A stretch of DNA of 64,000 bases from an uncultured Clostridia bacterium (GTDB lineage: Bacteria; Bacillota; Clostridia; HGM11514). Positions 7,415 through 15,083 of the stretch are shown here, in pieces. A program made the translations under genes and the position numbers. The stretch is taken from assembly GCA_934464705.1 (NCBI GenBank), contig CAKSKB010000015.1, forward strand, positions 1-64,000, in the 5' to 3' direction. The notes under the pieces were generated by a model. The model was not told where the DNA came from, did no database searches, and saw only the letters and a program-made list of their open reading frames with translations. Every line of letters begins with the position of its first letter. Position 1 is the stretch's first letter.

Positions 7415-9358
7415 ATGAATTTCAGACAGGTTCATCTTGACTTCCATACTTCCGAAAAAATTGACGGTATCGGAAGCGAATTTTCAAAAGAAAACTTTCA
7501 GGCAATGCTGAAACTCGGACATGTAAACTCCATTACCGTGTTTTCAAAATGTCATCACGGATGGACATACCACCCGACCAAAGCGAGTGTTCAGCATCCG
7601 GGTCTTAAATTTGACCTTCTTAAGGCTCAGATTGAAGCGGCGCATGAAATCGGCGTAAAAACTCCGGTTTATATCTCCGCAGGGCTTGACGAAAAGTATG
7701 CGCTCGATCACCCCGACTGGCTTGTAAGAAATCAGGACCAGTCAACACAGTGGGTTAAGGATTTCAGAACACCCGGCTATCATAAGTACTGCTTCAATTC
7801 GGATTACCTTGATGTGCTTCTTGCGCAGATTAAAGAGGTTGTTGAGAATTACGATGCGGACGGTATTTTCCTTGACATTGTAGGCGTTGCCGACTGCTAC
7901 TGCTGCAACTGCCTCAAGATTATGAAGAAGGAAGGGCTTGACCCCGAAAACCCGGCAGATGTGCGCCTTCTTGCGGAAAGGACATATAAAAAATATACCG
8001 ATGCGGTTGAAAAAACAATACATTCAATAAAGCCTGATATGCCGATTTTCCACAACGGCGGGCATATCACAAGAGGAAGGCGTGACCTTGCGCATGTCAA
8101 CACGCATCTTGAGCTTGAATCTCTCCCGACAGGCGGCTGGGGATATGACCATTTTCCGCTCTCTGCGCGTTATGTGCAGGGGCTTGGCATGGAATTTTTG
8201 GGCATGACGGGAAAATTCCATCAGTCGTGGGGCGAATTCGGCGGATACAAGCACCCAAATGCTCTTAAATACGAAGTATCTTTGGCTGCGGCAAACGGAG
8301 CAAAGTGCTCAATCGGCGACCAGCTTCACCCCGCAGGAAAAATGGACGAAGCAACATATGCGCTCATCGGCGAGGCTTACAGCTATCTTGAACAGATTGA
8401 GGATTGGTGTGACAATGTAAAGTCGGTTGCGGAGGTAGGCGTGCTGTCGGTTCAGTCCGTAAACGGTATCGAGAAGAGCGGAAGAGAGTGCATTTCCGAC
8501 AACGGCGCCGCAAGGATGCTGCTTGAAGGCAAGTATACCTTTGATATTATCGACCTCGACACGGATTCGTCCAAATACAATGTAATCATTTTGCCCGACA
8601 GTATGGAGCTTGACGATAAAGCCAAGGCTTTTGTTGACGGTTTTCTCAAAAACGGCGGAAAAATTATCGCTGCCGGCTCCGCCCCGATAATGAACGACGA
8701 GTTTGCATTTGATTTGGGTGCGCAGTTTGAAGGCGAAAATGAGTTTAAACCCACATACATAAGACCGAGCTTTGAGCTTAAATCATTGCGAAATGCGGCG
8801 TTTGTCACATATTCGGGCAGCTATAATGTAAAGGCGGCTGTTGTTGAAGGATATATTCAGAATCCGTATTTCAACAGAACCGTTGAACATTTCTGCTCGC
8901 ATAGACACACCCCCTGCGCAAACAAAAATTCATCTCCGGCAATTACAATCGGAAAAGACGGGGCATATCTTGCATGGAATATTTTTGAGGACTACGCCGA
9001 AAAGGGCAGCCTCTTCCTTAAGGAAGTTTTCTTCCATGTTCTTGACAATATGCTCGGGGAAAGAATGATTAAGACAAACCTTCCGGCACAGGGAATTATG
9101 ACAGTACAGGAGCAGCCGAACCGCTTTGTGGCACATATGCTCTACGCAGCGCCCGTAACACGCGGAAAAGATGTACAGATTATCGAGGACCTTGTTCCGA
9201 TTTACGATACGGAACTTGAAATCACCCTTCCGTCGGCGCCGAAAAAGGTGTACCTCGCACCGCAGATGACCGAAATTCCTTACGAGCTTGACGGAAACAC
9301 CGTAAAGCTTAAGGTTGATAAATTCACCGGTCACCAGATGGTTGTTTTTGATAAATAA
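7415..9358 (+). CDS. glycoside-hydrolase-like protein with TIM-barrel and beta-galactosidase trimerisation-type domain
   Basis: 647 aa, no signal peptide, so cytoplasmic. The first ~340 residues form a barrel-like domain with SITVFSKCHHGWTYHPTK, YDADGIFLDIVGVADCYC (a likely acidic active-site strand) and HLELESLPTGGWGYDHFP; this matches the hypothetical glycosyl hydrolase GHL6 type seen next to fucosidase-like enzymes. Residues ~370-480 look like the glutamine-amidotransferase-like trimerisation domain (YNVIILPDSMELDD, FLKNGGKIIAAGSAP). The C-terminus is a beta-rich domain. It probably hydrolyses an imported oligosaccharide; substrate is unknown. TAAGGAG precedes the start, and it is a single-gene unit with its own promoter and terminator. 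Confidence 0.7.
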   Translation: MNFRQVHLDFHTSEKIDGIGSEFSKENFQAMLKLGHVNSITVFSKCHHGWTYHPTKASVQHPGLKFDLLKAQIEAAHEIGVKTPVYISAGLDEKYALDHPDWLVRNQDQSTQWVKDFRTPGYHKYCFNSDYLDVLLAQIKEVVENYDADGIFLDIVGVADCYCCNCLKIMKKEGLDPENPADVRLLAERTYKKYTDAVEKTIHSIKPDMPIFHNGGHITRGRRDLAHVNTHLELESLPTGGWGYDHFPLSARYVQGLGMEFLGMTGKFHQSWGEFGGYKHPNALKYEVSLAAANGAKCSIGDQLHPAGKMDEATYALIGEAYSYLEQIEDWCDNVKSVAEVGVLSVQSVNGIEKSGRECISDNGAARMLLEGKYTFDIIDLDTDSSKYNVIILPDSMELDDKAKAFVDGFLKNGGKIIAAGSAPIMNDEFAFDLGAQFEGENEFKPTYIRPSFELKSLRNAAFVTYSGSYNVKAAVVEGYIQNPYFNRTVEHFCSHRHTPCANKNSSPAITIGKDGAYLAWNIFEDYAEKGSLFLKEVFFHVLDNMLGERMIKTNLPAQGIMTVQEQPNRFVAHMLYAAPVTRGKDVQIIEDLVPIYDTELEITLPSAPKKVYLAPQMTEIPYELDGNTVKLKVDKFTGHQMVVFDK

Positions 9359-9377
9359 TTCATAAGAATACATAAAA

Positions 9378-9417
9378 AATGCGAAAAGGCTTTGCTAAGT
9401 CTTTTCGCATTATTTTT
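9378..9417 (+). terminator. intrinsic terminator
   Basis: AATGCGAAAAG/CTTTTCGCATT stem with a 10-base loop and a T-rich tail just after the glycoside-hydrolase-like gene. Confidence 0.8.
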
Positions 9418-9425
9418 ATGTTGAA

Positions 9426-9461
9426 GTATAAAATTATCAATATCCATCAGAGAATCAAAAC
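9426..9461 (-). repeat. orphan, slightly decayed CRISPR repeat
   Basis: 36 bases identical to the array repeat at 13294-13790 except one substitution near its cas2-proximal end (GAATCAAAAC instead of GAACCAAAAC). It stands alone 3.8 kb from the array and is followed by a second copy of the leader and the 3' end of cas2. Confidence 0.85.
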
Positions 9462-9567
9462 GCAACATATTGTGGTTTTGCTGCGGTTTTGGAACTTACC
9501 GATGCTATTATATCATAAGAATGCCGTTCGCGTCAAGGAATTTTTCGTCAGAGGTGCGGTCGCCGAT
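9462..9567 (-). pseudogene. fossil CRISPR leader plus cas2 3' fragment
   Basis: This stretch aligns base for base with 13791-13897 apart from scattered changes. It includes the leader promoter (TTGACG, 18-base spacer, TATAAT at 9507-9536, minus strand) and the last 19 codons of cas2 (9508-9567; IGDRTSDEKFLDANGILMI, where the intact gene has DTND). The match ends abruptly at 9567; weaker similarity (AAGCAAAT and beyond) may continue to about 9590. It is a relic of a second CRISPR end. Confidence 0.8.
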
Positions 9568-9592
9568 TTACAAAAAAGCAAATGGCTCCTTC

Positions 9593-10657
9593 TTACTGCG
9601 GCCATTGCAGGTATTCCGTCAAATAATATTCCAGAGTTTTTCTATCCTCAATGCCGCAGCGCTCTATCAGCCGTTTTAACCGGTATTTGACCCCGTTTAC
9701 GGATAAAAACGACTGTGCGGCAATGGTCTCGTAGGATTTCTTTTGAAGCAGCAGCTTTAAAATCAGCTGATCGGTTTCGTCCCACATGCACAGCAGCTTT
9801 TCCAAACAAAGCCAGGGTGTTAATGCCTGATCCTGATAAAAATCGCAGGAATCCTCCTGTGAAACAGGAAATGAAATCACCCTTTCCGAAGCAACCGGAA
9901 GAAATTCCGTGGTTTCTCCCGGAATCAAACTGCCCTTGATGCGGATGGTAATGTCAGAAATCATGGGATTTTTCAGCAGTCGGAAATAGATTGCCATTGC
10001 CGCCTTTCCGTACTCATCATAGTGACATTGCACAGAGGTGAGAGAGGGCTTCAAAAAGGAAGACAGGCAGCCCTTGTGAAAGCTGACAATAAAAAACCGG
10101 CGGAAAAACCCGGGTTGGTACTGCTCCAGCCGGCGGATCAGCGAAAAGGCGATGGAATCATTGGCACAGATCACCGAATCATACTGCTCTGCTTTTTCAA
10201 AAAAATGATGAAAGCAGGCAGTGGAATCGGCATGATTGTAAAACACATGCCGGGGCCGGCCAAAGGCAGTTTCCTTTGCCAGATCCATTGCAGAGGATGG
10301 GTTGATCCCGTACAGCGCCGTTCGGTGCTTTCCCCAATGGTCAAAATAAGAAAGAATTTCCTGCATGGAGGAATAGGTATCCGGAACAATGCTGCTGATG
10401 GGAAAATCACGAAGCAGCGGACTGATCAACAGCAGCAAGGCCTTGTGCCCCCGGCGAATACGGTTGATAGCGGAATTAATCCAAAAGGGAGTAGAACCGA
10501 TTAAAATGATCAGATCTCTTTCGGAATATTGATATTTCTGATGATAATTGTCCACAAAAATTCTTTTTTGCTTCGCCTCTCCAATCAGGCTTTTGGAAAT
10601 ATTGTCATACCAAGGACTGCTCTGATAGGACGGCTCTGTCAAAAGATAGATTCCCAT
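9593..10657 (-). CDS. sensor-regulator: LacI-type ligand-binding fold with C-terminal LuxR-like helix-turn-helix
   Basis: 354 aa. The N-terminal ~270 residues resemble a periplasmic-binding-protein-like sugar sensor domain (MGIYLLTEPSYQSSPWYDN, DLIILIGSTPFW, YDSVICANDSIAFSLIRRLE), without the N-terminal DNA-binding domain of LacI. The last ~60 residues (DQLILKLLLQKKSYETIAAQ, SVNGVKYRLKRLIERCGI) look like a LuxR/GerE helix-turn-helix. It is divergent from the polysaccharide deacetylase gene, and its own promoter overlaps a palindrome, so autoregulation and control of the deacetylase are likely. The stop codon lies 26 bases from the cas2 fossil, at the edge of the inserted cassette. Confidence 0.7.
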   Translation of the reverse strand: MGIYLLTEPSYQSSPWYDNISKSLIGEAKQKRIFVDNYHQKYQYSERDLIILIGSTPFWINSAINRIRRGHKALLLLISPLLRDFPISSIVPDTYSSMQEILSYFDHWGKHRTALYGINPSSAMDLAKETAFGRPRHVFYNHADSTACFHHFFEKAEQYDSVICANDSIAFSLIRRLEQYQPGFFRRFFIVSFHKGCLSSFLKPSLTSVQCHYDEYGKAAMAIYFRLLKNPMISDITIRIKGSLIPGETTEFLPVASERVISFPVSQEDSCDFYQDQALTPWLCLEKLLCMWDETDQLILKLLLQKKSYETIAAQSFLSVNGVKYRLKRLIERCGIEDRKTLEYYLTEYLQWPQ

Positions 10658-10693
10658 ACCCCATTCCTCCGTTTCAACAGCGATTTATCCGGC

Positions 10694-10740
10694 AAATATC
10701 ACGATATTTTTATTATACCACAGTTTTCTCTCGGTTGCAA
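10694..10740 (-). promoter_or_regulatory. promoter of the regulator with a palindromic operator
   Basis: Minus-strand TTGCAA (10735-10740), 17-base spacer, TATAAT (10712-10717). Just downstream at 10694-10709 is a 16-base palindrome, AAATATC-AC-GATATTT, placed where a bound regulator would block initiation. Confidence 0.6.
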
Positions 10741-10788
10741 TTTGAAAAAGGACATTTATTTTTGTTTTTATCGGCAGCCTTTTTTGGC

Positions 10789-10817
10789 TTGACAGCGCCG
10801 GAAGAAAAAAATATAAT
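10789..10817 (+). promoter_or_regulatory. consensus promoter of the polysaccharide deacetylase gene
   Basis: TTGACA (10789-10794), 17-base spacer, TATAAT (10812-10817), 30 bases before the TTG start. Confidence 0.8.
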
Positions 10818-10847
10818 AAAATAAAGACCAAAAAGGAGTGAGATTTT

Positions 10848-13082
10848 TTGAAACGAACTATTTTTTTCATGATGACGACCGTCTTACTACTGTTGCTTAT
10901 GTCTGTGCCGACGGCAGCAGAGGAGCTTAAGACCTATTCCCAAACCGTCACGATTTATTACGCGGATTTTCAAACGGATCTGCAGGGCTGGAGTAAGGTG
11001 TCGGGCAGTGAGCCGGTGATTTCACAAAACGCCCTGTATGCCGAAACCCTCTCCGCCCAACAGGAGGACGGAACCTATCTGCTGCCCCAGACCAGGATCA
11101 AATCTCCCGACTTGAATCTGCAGGTGTTTCCCGGCAGAAAGTATACGCTGAGTGAAACCCACCGAAAAATTTTGGGAGAAAACGCTGCCTCCAATGCCCC
11201 CACCAGCCTGCTGAACGGAGTTGTTTTGAACAATACTCAGGTGGACTTTTCCACCGACCACACCGAGTACCGGACAACCCCCGGCAATCAGCATTACTGG
11301 TACCCCTCTCTGCCCTTTGAGGATCTGACAGTGTCACAGAATTACTGGTGGAAAAAGGATGGAGCCTCCGAGCTGAAAATTTCGCAGGTCTTTTTCATTA
11401 TTTTTCATAACAAAGCGCAGCCAACCGATGTTTGGGACGGAAAAATGGGATATTATCTGAAAAATTTTAAAATTGAGGAAACGATTACATATCACGAAAT
11501 TTCCGCTAAAATTTCAGGTGCGGGCACCCTTTCTGTTGACAAGGAGGATGCAGACGGAAAGAATGCCTTAAACCAGGAGCTGACAAATGGGCAGATCTTT
11601 GCAGCCGAGGAGGGCACCTCCCCCGTGTTCACCATCACCCCTCAGGAAGGCTATCGTCTTGCCAAGGTACTGATCAACGGCAAGGCAACAGAGTATAACA
11701 CAGAACAGCAAATTGCCTTAACCCTTTCCTCGGTTTCAGAGCCCACGAAGGTAGAGGCGGTTTTTGAAGAAATCCCTGCCGAGCCGGAAACTCCATATCT
11801 GTCAATGGATCCTTATCTGATTGAAGGGGAAACAGAAGGACAGTTCTGTGTTACCGCCTATTCCACCCTTGTGAGTCAATCGGACTGGAGTCCGGAGGAA
11901 TACGGCGTGAATCTTTATCACGGCAGCAACTGTCTGTTCCTTCCGGGACCGGAGGGGCTGACAAACGGCAAATTTGGCATTAAGATGTACGGCAAAGCGT
12001 TTGTTCCGGGGCAAACCTATCAAATCGAATCCACCGCTACCTTTCAAAACAGTCAAGGAGAAAAGCTGACCGTATTCGGCGAGGAACGGAAAAGCGTTAC
12101 CGTAACCCAAAGCAACGTTCTGGAGGATCCTCAGATTTGTACCTTCTATCAAAACAAGCCGGCGGCGGTTTCCTTAACCTTTGATTCCAACACCCTGGCT
12201 CATGGGCAAATGTACGACAGCGTTTTACAGCAATACAACATGAAAGGGACTTTTTTAGCAGTGGTCAATTGGATGAAGGGGGATCTGTCAGGCTGGAAAG
12301 AAATGGTTGATTCCGGAAGATTGGACATTTGCAATCATTCCGTCGATCATAAGGTCAGGTATGAATCCGCAACTGCCGAAGAACTGGCGGAGGATATATC
12401 AGGAGCACATGCGCAGCTATGTGAAATGTTTCCTCAGCTGCCCATTTTAACCTTCGGAGCGCCTTGGGGAACCACAACCGATGATTCCGTTGCAGAAATG
12501 AAGAAGCTCCATTATGCAAACCGAAAGGCCGGCGGAAACAAGCCTGCTCCCTCCGGCCCAGCGGAAACAGAATGGTTTTTGCTGCCCTGCTATTCCGTAC
12601 AGAATACCGTGACTGCGCAGCAAATGAACGGCTGGACGGATACCGCCATTGCACAGCAGGGCTGGGCCATCGAAATGTATCACGAGATCGAAGATCTTTC
12701 GGAAACAACCTACACTTACGGCACCACCAAGCAGATCTTTGCGGAGCATATGGCCTACCTAAACAATAAGGGGGATCAGGTTTGGTGCGGCAGCTTTCAG
12801 GATGTGACAGCTTACATCCGGGAACGGCAAAATGCTCAGGTTTCCGCCGCAGAAAAGGACAGCCATCACATTTCGGTTACTTTGACGGATTCCTTGCCGG
12901 ACGATCTGTTTTTCCATCCCTTAACATTGAAAATCAATGTACCGGAGCACTGGAGCGGCAGCATCAGCTGCACCCAGGGGAGCACCGTTCAAAGCAAGAC
13001 AGTGGTAACGGAAAATGAAAAAAATTATGTCTATGTAGATTTGATTCCCGACGGGGGAGAGGCCGTTCTCGCCTTGGAATAA
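10848..13082 (+). CDS. secreted modular polysaccharide deacetylase
   Basis: 744 aa starting at TTG 10848, supported by AAGGAG 8 bases upstream and by the signal peptide (KRTIFFMMTTVLLLLLMSVP). Domain order: N-terminal beta-sandwich carbohydrate-binding-like domain (~30-215), an InlB B-repeat-like domain (~220-310; FTITPQEGYRLAKVLING), a beta module shared with two other proteins here (~315-425; FGIKMYGKAFVPGQTYQI), then a NodB-type deacetylase (~440-680). The last has VSLTFDS (metal Asp), NHSVDHK (the HxxxH zinc pair) and TFGAPWG. It likely removes acetyl groups from an extracellular glycan. Leucine codons lean to CTG more than in adjacent genes, consistent with acquisition. Confidence 0.8.
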   Translation: MKRTIFFMMTTVLLLLLMSVPTAAEELKTYSQTVTIYYADFQTDLQGWSKVSGSEPVISQNALYAETLSAQQEDGTYLLPQTRIKSPDLNLQVFPGRKYTLSETHRKILGENAASNAPTSLLNGVVLNNTQVDFSTDHTEYRTTPGNQHYWYPSLPFEDLTVSQNYWWKKDGASELKISQVFFIIFHNKAQPTDVWDGKMGYYLKNFKIEETITYHEISAKISGAGTLSVDKEDADGKNALNQELTNGQIFAAEEGTSPVFTITPQEGYRLAKVLINGKATEYNTEQQIALTLSSVSEPTKVEAVFEEIPAEPETPYLSMDPYLIEGETEGQFCVTAYSTLVSQSDWSPEEYGVNLYHGSNCLFLPGPEGLTNGKFGIKMYGKAFVPGQTYQIESTATFQNSQGEKLTVFGEERKSVTVTQSNVLEDPQICTFYQNKPAAVSLTFDSNTLAHGQMYDSVLQQYNMKGTFLAVVNWMKGDLSGWKEMVDSGRLDICNHSVDHKVRYESATAEELAEDISGAHAQLCEMFPQLPILTFGAPWGTTTDDSVAEMKKLHYANRKAGGNKPAPSGPAETEWFLLPCYSVQNTVTAQQMNGWTDTAIAQQGWAIEMYHEIEDLSETTYTYGTTKQIFAEHMAYLNNKGDQVWCGSFQDVTAYIRERQNAQVSAAEKDSHHISVTLTDSLPDDLFFHPLTLKINVPEHWSGSISCTQGSTVQSKTVVTENEKNYVYVDLIPDGGEAVLALE

Positions 13083-13099
13083 GCCTCCCCGTTCCTTCA

Positions 13100-13152
13100 A
13101 AAAAACCGGCTCACATCCAGGGGAACTCCCTGTCATGTGAACCGGTTTTTTG
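13100..13152. terminator. strong bidirectional terminator
   Basis: AAAAAACCGG..TCACAT pairs with ATGTGA..CCGGTTTTTT around a 16-base loop, directly after the deacetylase gene. Confidence 0.85.
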
Positions 13153-13293
13153 ATTCATATTATCATTTCTTTCTGCGCCGGGGCAGCCGGGCAAGAATGA
13201 TTGCGGCAAACATCAGCCCGCAGCCCGGTCCCTCTCGCAGGGTGGGAATTTCCAGCAGCAAAACCGCGCCCCCTTGAAAATCATAAAAAAGGG
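13153..13293 (-). pseudogene. possible remnant of a C-terminal membrane anchor
   Basis: The minus strand here reads GGAVLLLEIPTLREGPG then CGLMFAAIILARLPRRRKK and stops at 13163-13165. A hydrophobic stretch followed by a basic tail resembles the end of a cell-wall-anchored protein. There is no start and the upstream frame runs into the CRISPR array, so it is at most a fragment. Confidence 0.3.
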
Positions 13294-13790
13294 GTATAAA
13301 ATTATCAATATCCATCAGAGAACCAAAACGCGCGGGGGTGTTCGGGTTCATGTTTTCGGTATAAAATTATCAATATCCATCAGAGAACCAAAACCCGCTG
13401 TTGTGGTCGCCGCTGTTACAGTGGGTATAAAATTATCAATATCCATCAGAGAACCAAAACCTAAAAAAGAATACAATGAACTTTCGGACAGTATAAAATT
13501 ATCAATATCCATCAGAGAACCAAAACCGAGTCGCTTTACACACCTTGTCCACAGCCGTATAAAATTATCAATATCCATCAGAGAACCAAAACTCTATCGT
13601 GACAAACTACCGAAATTCAATAGTATAAAATTATCAATATCCATCAGAGAACCAAAACGAGTAATCATATTATAACATGTATTTTTCAGTATAAAATTAT
13701 CAATATCCATCAGAGAACCAAAACCTGTACCTCGCTTTTATCAATTCCTGTGATGTATAAAATTATCAATATCCATCAGAGAACCAAAAC
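13294..13790 (-). CRISPR. type II-C CRISPR array, 8 repeats and 7 spacers
   Basis: Eight identical 36-base repeats start at 13294, 13359, 13425, 13491, 13557, 13623, 13689 and 13755. Read on the minus strand the repeat begins GTTTTGGTTCTCTGATGG and ends AATTTTATAC, a normal type II form. Spacers are 30 bases except the leader-distal one (29). The leader end is at 13791, next to cas2, so the newest spacer is 13725-13754. The distal end abuts the inserted cassette. Repeats show no decay, which suggests the array is maintained. Confidence 0.98.
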
Positions 13791-13836
13791 CGCAACATAT
13801 TGTGGTTTTGCTGCGGTTTTGGAACTTACCGATACT

Positions 13837-13866
13837 ATTATATCATAAGAATGTCGTTCGTGTCAA
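13837..13866 (-). promoter_or_regulatory. CRISPR array promoter overlapping the cas2 stop codon
   Basis: Minus-strand TTGACA (13861-13866), 18-base spacer, TATAAT (13837-13842). The -10 box overlaps the TAA of cas2 and initiation would occur in the ~47-base leader before the first repeat. Confidence 0.8.
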
Positions 13867-14146
13867 GGAATTTTTCGTCAGAGGTGCGATCACCGATAAG
13901 CAAATCCATGCTTTCATACTGTTTTTCGGTTACCGTCATGACCCTCACGCTGCCTTCGGGCGGCAGATTTCTCCTTATCAATGCCTTATGCTTTGCTGCA
14001 TCATCGCTGTTTCGGGTTACCCTCGAATAAACTGAAAACTGAATCATTGAAAAGCCGTCTTTTATCAAAAACTTTCGAAAATTTGCATATTGCTTTCTCT
14101 TTTCGCGTGTAGATACGGGCAGGTCAAAAAACACCAGAATTCTCAT
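13838..14146 (-). CDS. cas2: CRISPR-associated endoribonuclease/adaptation protein Cas2
   Basis: 102 aa from ATG 14146, giving the standard start MRILVFFDLPVSTREKRKQY with the conserved Asp after VFF. SMIQFSVYSRV and PPEGSVRVMTVTEKQYESM are typical of type II Cas2. It follows cas1 after 7 bases without a good ribosome binding site, so coupled translation is likely. With Cas1 it inserts new spacers at the leader end. Its last codons contain the array promoter. Confidence 0.95.
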   Translation of the reverse strand: MRILVFFDLPVSTREKRKQYANFRKFLIKDGFSMIQFSVYSRVTRNSDDAAKHKALIRRNLPPEGSVRVMTVTEKQYESMDLLIGDRTSDEKFLDTNDILMI

Positions 14147-14153
14147 AAATCTG

Positions 14154-15083
14154 TTAATCATCCGAATTGTCCAAATCGTCCTCAAAAAGCCGGTTCAGCT
14201 TTATAAGGGACGGAAGCTTGAAAGCTTCGAGCGCACCTGTATTAAAAAATGACGTTAATGACGAAATGTACCTGTCTATCGCATATCTTACACGCATATT
14301 TTTATCATCGAACTTAACCGGCAAATTCAAGAGGGATATGATTTTCACTTTATTTTCAAATGTCAGTTTTTCCAACAGCTCATCGCACATATCGTCAACA
14401 ACAAGGTCAACGAGGGGGCGAAGCGGCTCCATAAGGTCATCGGCAAGATTAAAAGAGTTTGTCGGCGACTTATGATGCAGCCCCAAAAGACAGTTATAGC
14501 CATACCCGGTAAGTGTTTTGGCGACTGCGGAGCGGACTATTGCATATCCGTAATTCAGCGCAGCGTTTGTTATGTCGCTGTCGGTGCGGCGAAAGCTTTT
14601 GCCGAAAAATGCCTGAAAATACTTTTTTGCCGCAACCGCTTCAACATTCTTTTTATCCCCGGGGGTTACATATTCCGCAAGCTCCCGTATTTCCTTATAC
14701 TTTTCGGGATATACGCCCGCAAGCCTTAAGGCGTCAGCCTGGTTAATTATCTTTTGCCTAACGATTTTCTGCCATAGCTCATCCTTTGTTCCTTCCGATA
14801 TTTTAAGCTGCCGCATAAAAACAAGATATGCATTGCTGTGGCAGTTGAGCGGCAAAACCACACTTGAAGGAAGGTGTTTTTCATCGCAGATTATAACATG
14901 AACACCCTCCTCAGAAAGTGCAGTGACAGCCTTTTGTGAAATGAGAGTTGCCGGATTGTCAATCACAACCGAATACAAATCCCCTACGGGCACCCTTTTT
15001 TCATCCGTTTCGGTAAATATGTGCAGCCAATTATCCCTTACAAGCATTTTTTGCCCGTTGCTTACAATAACCGTTCTCCACAT
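14154..15083 (-). CDS. cas1: type II CRISPR-associated integrase Cas1
   Basis: 309 aa. Expected metal ligands are present: Glu148 in NVEAVAAKKYFQAFF, His204 in LLGLHHKSPTNSFNL and Glu219 in ADDLMEPLRPLVD. The N-terminus MWRTVIVSNGQKML is typical of type II Cas1. It overlaps the 3' end of cas9 by 22 bases. It forms the spacer-integration complex with Cas2. No cas4 or csn2 is present, which supports subtype II-C. Confidence 0.97.
   Translation of the reverse strand: MWRTVIVSNGQKMLVRDNWLHIFTETDEKRVPVGDLYSVVIDNPATLISQKAVTALSEEGVHVIICDEKHLPSSVVLPLNCHSNAYLVFMRQLKISEGTKDELWQKIVRQKIINQADALRLAGVYPEKYKEIRELAEYVTPGDKKNVEAVAAKKYFQAFFGKSFRRTDSDITNAALNYGYAIVRSAVAKTLTGYGYNCLLGLHHKSPTNSFNLADDLMEPLRPLVDLVVDDMCDELLEKLTFENKVKIISLLNLPVKFDDKNMRVRYAIDRYISSLTSFFNTGALEAFKLPSLIKLNRLFEDDLDNSDD

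Noticed and set aside
13274..13675. Open plus-strand frame with a repeated KLSISIREPKP peptide, and a minus-strand one with MDIDNFI repeats
   Set aside because: Both are the CRISPR repeats read as protein; the 66-base period is divisible by three, which keeps frames open.
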